Positions 18,907 through 27,199 of a stretch of DNA of 64,000 bases are shown here, piece after piece. Source of the stretch: [Flexibacter] sp. ATCC 35208. GTDB lineage: Bacteria; Bacteroidota; Bacteroidia; Chitinophagales; Chitinophagaceae. A program made the position numbers and the translations under genes. The stretch spans positions 64,776-128,775 of the forward strand of contig NZ_MTKN01000018.1 in the NCBI RefSeq assembly GCF_001975825.1, read 5' to 3'. The notes under the pieces were generated by a model, which worked only from the letters and a program-made list of their open reading frames with translations, did not search any database and was not told the origin of the DNA. Each line of letters opens with the position of its first letter. The stretch's first letter is position 1.

Positions 18907-19940
18907 AATAAATCTATCCGTAGTTGTACATGATACAAATCTGTTTCCTCCCTAATCAGCAGGCGATGATCTTTTGGGTACAATAACTCCAATCTTTTCT
19001 TTACATTATCCAACCCCAACCCTTTAAAATCAAACGGTTCCGGATCATCCAGCATTCCTTTATCATTTGTTACATTCAACAGCAACAAATGATCGTTCAG
19101 GTTTATTTCAATCTCAATTTTTATAAATGCCTTTCCATGCTTAAATGCATTCTCCACGAATACAATAAATATAAACGGGGCCACCTGTTGTTGAGCCGGA
19201 TCGCCCTTTATTTCAAATGTAACATTTACATTACCCCCATTCCTTAATTGTTGCAATGCAATGTAATTCTTCAGGTAATTGATTTCATTTTCCAACAGTA
19301 CAAAATCTCCATCTGTTTCATAAATCATATACCGCATTACTTCCGCCAGTTTCAGGATAGCCGCAGGCGCCTGATTGTCTTTTTTTAGCGACAAGGAATA
19401 GATACTATTCAGGCTATTGAATAAAAAATGCGGATTCACCTGTGTTTTAAGAAACTTCAGTTCCGTATCTGATTTTTCATTTTGCAGGCGAATCAGCTGG
19501 TTTTCTGATTCGAGTAACCTGAACCATCCCCTTGATAATTTAATTAAAGTAGTGAGTCCAAGGTGTATAATTGCGAAAAGGAGCAGTTCGGGGAAATTAT
19601 AATAAGCAACAAAGAAGTAGCTGGGAACAAGGTAGTCAATCACCACATTAAAAAGAAAGATATTCAAACCAGCCGCGACACCCATTAAAGCTACTAAAGA
19701 CAGGAGGTAAATTACATATCTTCCCTTTCTTAATAATATTGGAATGAGCAGTCCGAGATTGATATAGACAGCTATTACTAATGGCAAATGGAAAGCGGCT
19801 GTATAGATCATGTCTATTCGTTCCGGAGGGCCGGGGGAAAAGAAGATTAACAGGCAATAGTAAGATAAGCACCAAAACAGGATATGCTGTAATATCCTGT
19901 TTTGAAAAATGCGAAGGATTAAGTTCTTCATGACGATCAT
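18897..19940 (-). CDS. LytS/YehU-type sensor histidine kinase
   Basis: 347 residues. Four hydrophobic segments (about 15-33, 44-70, 75-105 and 110-135) form a membrane sensor without a recognised ligand domain. A short coiled coil (142-165) leads to the His_kinase domain with phospho-acceptor His171 (QVNPHFLFNSLNSIY). The N box is FVENAFKHG and the ATP lid GLGLDNVKKRLELLYP. An alternative start at 19931 (MKNLILRIF) is equally plausible. Pairs with the downstream LytTR regulator. Confidence 0.9.
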   Translation of the reverse strand: MIVMKNLILRIFQNRILQHILFWCLSYYCLLIFFSPGPPERIDMIYTAAFHLPLVIAVYINLGLLIPILLRKGRYVIYLLSLVALMGVAAGLNIFLFNVVIDYLVPSYFFVAYYNFPELLLFAIIHLGLTTLIKLSRGWFRLLESENQLIRLQNEKSDTELKFLKTQVNPHFLFNSLNSIYSLSLKKDNQAPAAILKLAEVMRYMIYETDGDFVLLENEINYLKNYIALQQLRNGGNVNVTFEIKGDPAQQQVAPFIFIVFVENAFKHGKAFIKIEIEINLNDHLLLLNVTNDKGMLDDPEPFDFKGLGLDNVKKRLELLYPKDHRLLIREETDLYHVQLRIDLLNS

Positions 19941-19984
19941 GCCAGTGTTTAGGTTTATTGGGTCATTAAATCATGAGAATCATC

Positions 19985-20617
19985 CTAGTGCTTAAATTTT
20001 ATCGGATCATTAAAGAACTCTTTATTATCCGCGAACTTGACTACGAATTTTTGCAATTCATCCGTAGATGCGGTGATTACATTCTCAAATTCTAAAGACT
20101 CATGTTTAATCCTGATCTTATTCTCATTCAGTAATTTATAAATCAGGTCCGTATTGAGATAATTCAACTCAAAACCATTATTGTCAATCTGAATCTTAGC
20201 ATAAGAGTGCACCGGCAAATAATGATTCTTCAGCAACTCGTTCTTTTCATGCAATTCGCCGGGATAGAGGTCTACGAAGTAGTGGGTGCCCAGTTTGACG
20301 AGATTAAACAGGAATTCGGCTTTTTCGCCATTTTGAATATATGTAAGGGCGTAACTATTCTTATTGATAAAGACGCTTTTGAAGGTTTCCTTCTCCTTTC
20401 TCTCCTTAGGGTCTTTATAAGGAGCCAGTTCTTTTTCCATCAGGTTTTCCAGTGTCCATGATTCATTACGGTCGCTGGTATGCCATGTACCCAGCAGGCG
20501 CTTATCAAAGACGAGGTCTTTGTCAGTATACAACGGATGGAGGGAAGCAATGCATCCCTGAAAAATGACCACTGCAAAGAACAGTATTATAACGAGGAAA
20601 ATCCACTTAGTTTTCAT
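19985..20617 (-). CDS. Uncharacterised lipoprotein
   Basis: 210 residues, with a strong signal sequence and lipobox (VIFQGC, Cys22) followed by IASLHPLYTDKDL. The mature part is a mixed beta protein without recognised catalytic motifs; LLGTWHTSDRNESWTLE resembles lipocalin-like or WxxG modules, uncertain. It lies 44 bases upstream of the kinase on the same strand, so it may be co-transcribed and act as an envelope accessory to that system (inference only). Confidence 0.65.
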   Translation of the reverse strand: MKTKWIFLVIILFFAVVIFQGCIASLHPLYTDKDLVFDKRLLGTWHTSDRNESWTLENLMEKELAPYKDPKERKEKETFKSVFINKNSYALTYIQNGEKAEFLFNLVKLGTHYFVDLYPGELHEKNELLKNHYLPVHSYAKIQIDNNGFELNYLNTDLIYKLLNENKIRIKHESLEFENVITASTDELQKFVVKFADNKEFFNDPIKFKH

Positions 20618-20798
20618 GCGGTAAAAATTTAAGTTAGTAATAATCTTTATGTAAAGGAAATACGAACTGAAATTTTCAGGAAATAATACCGATCAACGTA
20701 GGAAAAAGGGGGGTAAACGTAAGATTAGGAGGAATTTCGGTGCAAGTGAATCAGGGTGGTTGGGGAACTAATCTACCCTTAGGGTAGCTATAAAATAC

Positions 20799-20826
20799 AA
20801 AAAGCTGGCCCTAAGGCCAGCTCCCT
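20799..20826 (-). terminator. Terminator after the 63-residue exported protein gene
   Basis: Minus strand: GAGCTGGCC/GGCCAGCTTTTT with TTAG loop, lying 30 bases past the stop at 20853. Confidence 0.8.
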
Positions 20827-20852
20827 GAAAGACTTTTTGTGTCTTGGCTAGA

Positions 20853-21044
20853 TTATGCACCTTTTTTAGGAGTTGCAGTAGCAGCTGCTTTGTGTGCTTT
20901 GTGAGCTTTTGTAGTGTCAGCAGCTGGCTTTTCAGTTTTTGCTTTTTCTTTCTTAGCTGGTTTTGCAGCTGGAGTCTGTGCAAAAGTGATAGCGCTAACA
21001 CTCATAAATACTGCAGCTACAATAAGACTTTTCTTGATGTTCAT
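20853..21044 (-). CDS. Small exported Ala/Lys-rich protein
   Basis: 63 residues: a clear Sec signal peptide (MNIKKSLIVAAVFMSVSAIT then FAQ), leaving about 40 mature residues that are almost only A, K, T, P and H (KAHKAHKAAATATPKKGA). Strongly basic and probably disordered. A second gene of the same design sits at 23992-24204. Function unknown; binding of polyanions (LPS, nucleic acid) or metal is possible. It has its own terminator, which supports a real transcript. Confidence 0.7.
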   Translation of the reverse strand: MNIKKSLIVAAVFMSVSAITFAQTPAAKPAKKEKAKTEKPAADTTKAHKAHKAAATATPKKGA

Positions 21045-21311
21045 GATCTTTGTTTTTAAATAATTTTGAATTGTTTGTTTGTAGTTTCTGACGTAAAATT
21101 AAGCCTGATAGACCCGCTTTAACCTTCGGTTTCGGTGAATGAGGCCGAAGTGTCGTTGAAAAAGGGAAATTGGGTGTTAACGTGTTCGCATTATTACAAC
21201 AGGTGTTCGAAGTTGAATACTTTTCCTGTAGTACCCGTTTTCAATCTTTTGTATATCAGTAGTTTGTGATTTTGGCGTAGTTCGTGATACTTATTACACG
21301 CCATTTTCCAC

Positions 21312-21551
21312 ATGACTATGATTACAAATTCCATTAAAATTGCCTGGCTCAATCTGGCTCATAACAGGCTGTTTAGCGTCTTAAATATCTTTGGTCTGGC
21401 TATGGGCCTCACCATTGCTATTTTGCTCTCCTTATATATTATACAGGAGCGTTCCTTTGATGCTATACCTAATCAAAACAGGACTTACCGTTACCTGGCT
21501 CATGTCACCTACGATGGTACGAGCAAGACCTGGTCAGGCGTGGCTTCATAA
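21312..21551 (+). pseudogene. Truncated MacB/FtsX-like ABC transporter permease
   Basis: Only the N-terminal 79 residues remain: the first membrane helix and start of the periplasmic domain (SIKIAWLNLAHNRLFSVLNIFGLAMGLTIAILL, then RSFDAIPNQNRTYR). A full-length family member has about 780 residues. The N-terminus matches in pattern the intact gene starting at 63445. After the stop, 21552-21700 has short frames only; GGAGATATTACC recurs at 21601 and 21666. The hybrid kinase gene ends immediately after. Probably a deletion remnant. Confidence 0.75.
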
Positions 21552-21700
21552 GACAATAGACGATAAACAGGGAGCTAAGCTTACCTGTGACTATATGGAG
21601 GGAGATATTACCCTGTTTTGCAGTTAAAATTTCTTGCTGGCCGGATGGTGCGGGATCGTAATCGTGGAGATATTACCCCTGATGGAAAGGTTAAAATCAT

Positions 21701-23896
21701 CTATAACAGGATAGCCATGGTTTCTTCCATGGCCTTCAGACTCAGCTCGCGCAGTGTGGCAAATTTTTCTGCTACCAGCGCGGGCTGATAGGAGTTAGTG
21801 TCCAGTGACTCCAATGGGTCCAAAATAGGATATAAAATACCATCCAATCCGATAAAGGAAATGGTTGTCTTCAGGTTATGCGCCGTACTCCGGATGGCCG
21901 CCACATCCTCAGCCTGAATGGCTTTTTTCAATGCCCCGAGATCTTCAGGTAATTGTGTCACGAATTGTTGCAGCATAGCATGCTCAAATTCCGTATCTCC
22001 CTTACTCAGCGTCTTCAGATATTGTAATTGTACCAAAGGTCCGTCATGCGGTTGGAAATGGCCGTTAAGGGCAGTATGTACCTCAGGAGGACTGAACTTA
22101 CCCGTAAAGATCTGGATCAATCTGAATAATTCTTCTTCCCGGATCGGTTTAGAGAGGTATTCATTCATCCCTGCCTGCAGGCATTTCTCCCTTTCCCCAG
22201 CCATAGCATGTGCTGTCATGGCAATGATGGGAATGTTGGAATGCAGTTCCTGCCTGATTTTGCGGGCAGCGGTGTACCCATCCATCTCCGGCATCTGGAT
22301 ATCCATCAGCACCATATCATAATGTCCTTTGGTCAGGGCATTTAGCACATCCTGTCCGTTTGTGACCAGTTGATAATGCAGCTGCCGGTTGCCCAGCAGG
22401 TGTTTCAGCAGGTCCTGATTCATTTTATTGTCTTCTGCTACCAGCAGTTTTACATCTGCATGCAGAGAAGAGAAAAAATTCTCATTAATGGATTCCCCGT
22501 TTTCAGGCAGTAATTCTCCGTGTGCATAAGGTAGTTCTACCATAAAGGTGCTGCCTTTGCCGGGTTCACTTTCTACGGTGAGTGCGCCATGTTGCAGTTC
22601 TACCAGTTGTTTTACGATGGTCAATCCCAGGCCGGTACCACCATATTTACGGGTCGTATCGGCTTCTGCCTGGTTAAAGCGGTCAAAGATAGCGGGTAGT
22701 TTATCGGGGGCAATACCAATACCGGTATCACTCACTGCAAACAGTACACGTACTGTGTGTTCATTTTCTCCCAGCCGATTGATCATGATATTTACATGCC
22801 CCTGGTTGGTGAACTTGATCGCGTTGTTAGCGAGGTTCACCAATACCTGTGTAAGCCGAACGACGTCGCCGTACAGAATATCAGGTACATTGTCATCGAT
22901 GGTTACATTAAAGGCCAGTTTCTTCTCTTCAGCTTTCAGGCGGAACATGGTCTGCACGCCGTGCAATACCCCGCGCAGGCTGAACGAGACTGGTTCCAGC
23001 CGCATCATGCCTGATTCTATTTTAGAAATATCGAGAATGTCGTTGATGATTTCCAACAGGTTTTCGCCGGCATTTTCGATGGCGGCGACATATTCCCTTC
23101 CTTTTTCATTCAGGGGTTGCTGTTGTAGCAGGTGTGTAAAACCAAGTACGGCATTCATGGGCGTTCGGATCTCATGGCTCATGTTAGCGAGGAACTGTTC
23201 TTTGATAGCAGCCAGTTTCTTTTCCTGTTGCTGTGATTTGTCCAGTGCTTCGATGAGTTGTTCCTGTTTATGAATGCGTGTGGTAATATATAAAAAAGCG
23301 AGCAGGCTGCTGATGCAGGCAAAGATCATCATGACCGAGCCCCAGTTTTGCGCACGCTGTCCGCTGGTATCGATGAGTCGTACGGTACGGTTTACTTCTG
23401 TCTGCCGGGTACTGTCCAGTTGATGCAAAATAACGCCGATGGCTTCGCCAAGGCGTTTTCCTTTCTGCGCGTTGATGAGCCGTTCAGCAGACCATTTGCC
23501 GTGTGTATAAAAAGAGTCGAGTACGGTGACGTTGAAACGGTTTTTTTCTTCTACCAGGTAGTTTAGCTGGGTCAGCAGTTTCTCTGTACTGTCGCTGATG
23601 ACGAGCTTATTAATTTCGTTGAGGTCGGCTTTGATAAGGGCTACGTCGGCTTCTATGCCGGTAATATTCAATGTGTCCTGGGAGATAACGGTACCTCTTA
23701 CTTTACTGTCGGTCCTTGCTATACTGGTCTGGAGTTTTTGCAGCTCATTCTTTACGTTCAGTTCATTCAGCAACTGTTCATTTCCTGAGATCAGCTTGCG
23801 GATGTTCTGCGAGGAATTGAACTGGAGTACTATAAACAGGATCATCCCTGAAATAAACACGCCAAGTAAATAGTATTTCAGATGTTTAGGCTGCAT
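21701..23896 (-). CDS. Hybrid sensor histidine kinase with receiver and HPt domains
   Basis: 731 residues from the ATG at 23896; the frame extends to a GTG at 23932, but that part would cross a hairpin. Membrane helix about 8-26, extracellular helical CHASE3-like sensor 28-185, second helix about 187-205, HisKA with His241 (FLANMSHEIRTPMNAV), HATPase_c (NLANNAIKFTN, DTGIGI, GGTGLGL), receiver with Asp532 (VLMDIQMPEMDG) and a C-terminal HPt with His673 (AHNLKTT). A complete phosphorelay in one chain whose final acceptor is probably a separate regulator. Confidence 0.93.
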   Translation of the reverse strand: MQPKHLKYYLLGVFISGMILFIVLQFNSSQNIRKLISGNEQLLNELNVKNELQKLQTSIARTDSKVRGTVISQDTLNITGIEADVALIKADLNEINKLVISDSTEKLLTQLNYLVEEKNRFNVTVLDSFYTHGKWSAERLINAQKGKRLGEAIGVILHQLDSTRQTEVNRTVRLIDTSGQRAQNWGSVMMIFACISSLLAFLYITTRIHKQEQLIEALDKSQQQEKKLAAIKEQFLANMSHEIRTPMNAVLGFTHLLQQQPLNEKGREYVAAIENAGENLLEIINDILDISKIESGMMRLEPVSFSLRGVLHGVQTMFRLKAEEKKLAFNVTIDDNVPDILYGDVVRLTQVLVNLANNAIKFTNQGHVNIMINRLGENEHTVRVLFAVSDTGIGIAPDKLPAIFDRFNQAEADTTRKYGGTGLGLTIVKQLVELQHGALTVESEPGKGSTFMVELPYAHGELLPENGESINENFFSSLHADVKLLVAEDNKMNQDLLKHLLGNRQLHYQLVTNGQDVLNALTKGHYDMVLMDIQMPEMDGYTAARKIRQELHSNIPIIAMTAHAMAGEREKCLQAGMNEYLSKPIREEELFRLIQIFTGKFSPPEVHTALNGHFQPHDGPLVQLQYLKTLSKGDTEFEHAMLQQFVTQLPEDLGALKKAIQAEDVAAIRSTAHNLKTTISFIGLDGILYPILDPLESLDTNSYQPALVAEKFATLRELSLKAMEETMAILL

Positions 23897-23934
23897 ATAT
23901 CGTTGATGATACAAGGTACAATTTTTCTCCACAA

Positions 23935-23967
23935 ACGATCGCTTCTGCCTTGGGCAGAAGCGATCGT
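23935..23967. terminator. Perfect 15-bp hairpin between the hybrid kinase and the 70-residue gene
   Basis: ACGATCGCTTCTGCC pairs with GGCAGAAGCGATCGT, loop TTG. It follows the 23992 stop on the minus strand. The core ATCGCTTCTG is shared with the hairpin at 36189-36229. Confidence 0.8.
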
Positions 23968-23991
23968 ATTGTAAAGATGTCCACTAAAAAA

Positions 23992-24204
23992 CTATTTGGT
24001 AGCTGGAGCTGGCTTAGCTGCTGCACCTGCTGCTTTCTTGTGGTGATGTTTCTTATGACCTTTGTGCGCTTTCTTTTCAGTAGCAGGTTTTTCAGCCTGT
24101 TGAGCAGTCTTTGTAGCTTTTGCAGTTTTAACAGTGTTGTTTGCAAAAGTGGCGGTACCTACCAGCATCATGGCAGCGGCCATCAGCATTGTTATCTTTT
24201 TCAT
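23992..24204 (-). CDS. Small exported Lys/His/Ala-rich protein
   Basis: 70 residues: a signal peptide (MKKITMLMAAAMMLVGTATFA) and a basic mature part containing KKAHKGHKKHHHKKAAG. The His cluster could bind metal ions. Same design as the 63-residue product at 20853-21044: signal peptide, TAK/AEKPA spacer, then AHKxHK block. Lies between a hybrid kinase and a LytTR regulator gene on the same strand and has its own hairpin. Function unknown. Confidence 0.7.
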   Translation of the reverse strand: MKKITMLMAAAMMLVGTATFANNTVKTAKATKTAQQAEKPATEKKAHKGHKKHHHKKAAGAAAKPAPATK

Positions 24205-24339
24205 GACAGTTGTTTTTATTATTTGTGATCAATTTGTTTGATGACCTAAAGGTACATCCGGGATGACCACCTGTCATTTCGATTTGGGTTAACAGGCATT
24301 AGCCGTCGGTCAAAAAGGAAAAACTGTCGGTGGAGGTAT

Positions 24340-25035
24340 TTACAACAGGTTTAATTTACTGTTAAGCGCTGATCTGTAGGCATCTGCCACGGGTACAGCG
24401 TTTTTATGTATGATGATGGTACCGTCTTCAATCGACTCTATTTTGTCCAGCGCCACTATGTAGGAGCGATGCACACGCATAAATTTGCCGGCGGGCAGTT
24501 TCTCTTCTACCGCTTTGAGGGTGGTATGGATGGCGTGAAACTTCTGAACGGTATGTAGTTTTACATAATCGCCCATGGCTTCGAGGTAGAGGATCTCATC
24601 TATGCGGATCCTTTTGAGCACCCCATTGTCCCGGATAAAGACAAATTCATTGTCTGTGCTCTGGACTTCCTGTACCGTGCTTTCACAGATCTCCTTCGCC
24701 TTGTCGATGGCCTGAATGAAACGGGCAGGACTTACCGGTTTGATTAGGTAGTCTGCAACGTTCAGTTCAAATGCTTCTACGGCATAATCTTTCTTGACAG
24801 TGGTAAAGATGATGATCGGACCTTTCTTACCCAGGTTACGGGTTAGTTCCAATCCGCTCATGCCCGGCATTTCGATGTCGAGGAGGAGCAGGTCTACTTT
24901 TTCTTTTTGCAGTACATTATAGGCTTCGATGGCACTGGCACATTCGCCCAGTACATGCAGTTGTTCAACGTGGCTGGCCAATTGTTTCATTGCAGTGCGG
25001 GCCAGCTTATTGTCGTCTACAATAAGGCAATTCAT
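24340..25035 (-). CDS. LytTR-family response regulator
   Basis: 231 residues: receiver with Asp53 (LLLDIEMPGMSG), then a LytTR domain about 130-231 (FMRVHRSYIVALDKIESIED). No LytS-type kinase is adjacent; the nearest signalling gene is the hybrid kinase at 21701-23896. It faces the efflux operon divergently across 25036-25154, so regulation of that operon is possible but unproven. Confidence 0.9.
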   Translation of the reverse strand: MNCLIVDDNKLARTAMKQLASHVEQLHVLGECASAIEAYNVLQKEKVDLLLLDIEMPGMSGLELTRNLGKKGPIIIFTTVKKDYAVEAFELNVADYLIKPVSPARFIQAIDKAKEICESTVQEVQSTDNEFVFIRDNGVLKRIRIDEILYLEAMGDYVKLHTVQKFHAIHTTLKAVEEKLPAGKFMRVHRSYIVALDKIESIEDGTIIIHKNAVPVADAYRSALNSKLNLL

Positions 25036-25154
25036 TGGGCAAATATAAGGGCTTTCAATAGTACAGGCTATATTATAATTTGCTTAAAACTTGATGAGAG
25101 ATTATTATAATTAAAATGTAATAAATATCTTGCATATTCTAAATCAGGTCTCAA

Positions 25155-25511
25155 TTGAAACAGCTGCAAAGGCTCATCCTTATATTATCATGCATATTTC
25201 TTCCGTTCGTATACGGGGGAATATCCGGGGAATACACTTCTCCGCATGATCAGCCGCAGTTACTCAGTTATACTACTACCAGTCATTTTCATTCCCTTTG
25301 CAGGAATCAGCATTACAAGGCAGCTACTGGCAATAAATTCAATTTACGCAACCGTGGGTTGATTGATTTTAATGAATTTTTCCTGATCGTTTCCAGTATC
25401 AGGATCAAGCCACTGTTTGTTTATATACATCCCCACTACAAAGGATTCGCTGCATCTATCATCAGTGTTTCCGTTTCGCTCAGCGACTGGCGAGGGCCTC
25501 CAATGGCATAA
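25155..25511 (+). CDS. Small exported protein at the head of the efflux operon
   Basis: 118 residues if the TTG at 25155 is the start (no in-frame ATG; a stop lies at 25140). The signal-like N-terminus is LQRLILILSCIFLPFVYGG. The mature part is His/Tyr/Phe-rich and ends WRGPPMA. From memory, Bacteroidota metal and multidrug efflux operons often begin with a small exported protein ending in an RGPP motif; that would make it a real gene. No function can be named. Confidence 0.55.
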   Translation: MKQLQRLILILSCIFLPFVYGGISGEYTSPHDQPQLLSYTTTSHFHSLCRNQHYKAATGNKFNLRNRGLIDFNEFFLIVSSIRIKPLFVYIHPHYKGFAASIISVSVSLSDWRGPPMA

Positions 25512-25582
25512 TTTCCATATAACGCATTTCCTTTAATTACTTATTGACGCGCTATTGCAGCGCATTAACATTTCGCGCAGTT

Positions 25583-26989
25583 ATGTATGTGAACATTACT
25601 GTAAGGCGATGTGCGGTTTTGCTATGCCTGTTGGCTGGCATAGGCACGCATTGCTTTGCACAAACATTACCGTTGAAGCAGGCCATTGATATGACCCTGC
25701 AGAATTATCCTTCACTGAAGGTCAAGAATACCATCTCCAATGCAGCGGCCGCGCACACAACTGATGTAAAGCATGAATGGTGGCCTAACCTGAAGCTGGT
25801 GGAAGAAGCCACCGTGGGCACTGACAATGGTGTGTATGGTTCTTATTTTCCCATGAGCATTATTCCTTCTACATCCGGCGGTATCCGGGATGCCAACAGC
25901 TTACAGGCGGTATCCGGCAATGTAGGTATGGCACAACTGCAATGGGAGGTCTACAACTTCGGGTTGTACAAAGTACGGAAGGACGAAGCCAGGCAACAAC
26001 AACAGGTAGCAGGTGCCGATGCCGGTATCACGGCAAACGATCTGACTGTGTCAGTGATCCAGGACTACCTGTCTATGTTAGAATATTATAACCTGATGCG
26101 TATTCAGGCAGACAATATAGAACGTACAAGATCGGTGTCAAAGGCGGTGACTTCGATTGTATTGCATGGTTTGAAACCGGGGGTGGATAGTGCAATTGCA
26201 GCAGCAGAGCTGTCAAAAGCCAGGCTGAACTATATCGATTTCCAGAATGGGTATAATAAGGTGCGCATGCACCTGGCCAGTCTGACAGGTTTGGACAGCA
26301 CGGCCATTGTACCAGACACCCTGTATGACAAAGGATTGCCGCAGATATTGCTGGCTCAGTCCGATACGGCTACCGTAGAGCAAACACATCCGGCACTGGT
26401 TTATTACAATGCGCTGCTTACACAAAATCAAAAACACGAACAGGTGATCCGTAAAACGGCTATGCCAAAAGTGATAGTGATGGCAGCGGGATGGGCCAGA
26501 GGTTCCAGTATTAATAGCAATGATGAGTACCAGAATTTAGCCAGTGGTTTTGGGTACAATCGTTACAACTACCTGGCAGGGATCGGGATCACTTATAATG
26601 TGACGGACATTTTTCATACAAGGGATAAAATGAGAGAGCAATATGTACGTACCCGGGCTGCGGCCAATCAGCTCGAATCGTCGCATGCGCTGTTGGATAA
26701 CCAGCTGAATCAGGCCAGGGTGAATATTCATACGGCGGTAGACAAATTGAATGAAATGCCGGCACAGCTGAATGCGGCAAGAGCAGCGGCGGCTCAGAAA
26801 ATGGCGTTGTATAAGGGTGGGTTGACAAACATTATTGATGTGACGAATGCACTTTATGTGTTGAACCGTGCGGAGAATGATCTGATACAGACGCGCCATG
26901 ATGCATGGCAATCGCTTTTTATGGAGGCGTTTGCGACGAATTCAATACAAGTGCTGGTACAGCAGCTGGAAGCGGCGAGGGTGGAATAA
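25583..26989 (+). CDS. TolC-family outer-membrane efflux protein
   Basis: 468 residues from the ATG at 25583; a TTG at 25544 is possible but would precede the signal peptide (CAVLLCLLAGIGTHCFAQ). Two outer-membrane efflux repeats with long alpha-helical stretches rich in A, N and Q (QARVNIHTAVDKLNEMPAQLNAARAA split across the second repeat). It forms the outer-membrane duct for the following RND pump and adaptor. The order OMF-pump-adaptor is less common than adaptor-pump-OMF and resembles Cus/Czc-type operons. Confidence 0.9.
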   Translation: MYVNITVRRCAVLLCLLAGIGTHCFAQTLPLKQAIDMTLQNYPSLKVKNTISNAAAAHTTDVKHEWWPNLKLVEEATVGTDNGVYGSYFPMSIIPSTSGGIRDANSLQAVSGNVGMAQLQWEVYNFGLYKVRKDEARQQQQVAGADAGITANDLTVSVIQDYLSMLEYYNLMRIQADNIERTRSVSKAVTSIVLHGLKPGVDSAIAAAELSKARLNYIDFQNGYNKVRMHLASLTGLDSTAIVPDTLYDKGLPQILLAQSDTATVEQTHPALVYYNALLTQNQKHEQVIRKTAMPKVIVMAAGWARGSSINSNDEYQNLASGFGYNRYNYLAGIGITYNVTDIFHTRDKMREQYVRTRAAANQLESSHALLDNQLNQARVNIHTAVDKLNEMPAQLNAARAAAAQKMALYKGGLTNIIDVTNALYVLNRAENDLIQTRHDAWQSLFMEAFATNSIQVLVQQLEAARVE

Positions 26990-27004
26990 GACTCATTTTC
27001 GAAT

Positions 27005-27150
27005 TGAGGAGGGGAAGGGTTTTAATGTTGTGAGAAGGGAGAACTTTTGATTTCGGGTTGAGAAGTGAAAGGTTTTATTCTGGTCTGAGAAGAAAGAAAC
27101 TCCTGATTCAGTATTGAGAATGTGAAACTTTTATTTCCGCACTGAAAAGG
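27005..27150. repeat. 27-28 bp degenerate tandem repeat between tolC-like and RND genes
   Basis: TGAGAA(G) recurs at 27005, 27031, 27059, 27086, 27115 and, decayed, 27143. Each unit is approximately TTGAGAAGTGAAAGGTTTTATTC. A relation to the gene end (GCGAGGGTGGAATAAG) is conceivable but too weak to claim. Confidence 0.7.
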
Positions 27151-27199
27151 CCAAAATTTTTATCACCCTCTTAAGAGGGCTACACCTAAAATGTAACAT

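Noticed and set aside
27005..27150. Copies of the TolC-gene end downstream of it
   Set aside because: A 27-28 bp repeat is certain, but similarity to the coding end is too weak to count it with the gene-end duplications.
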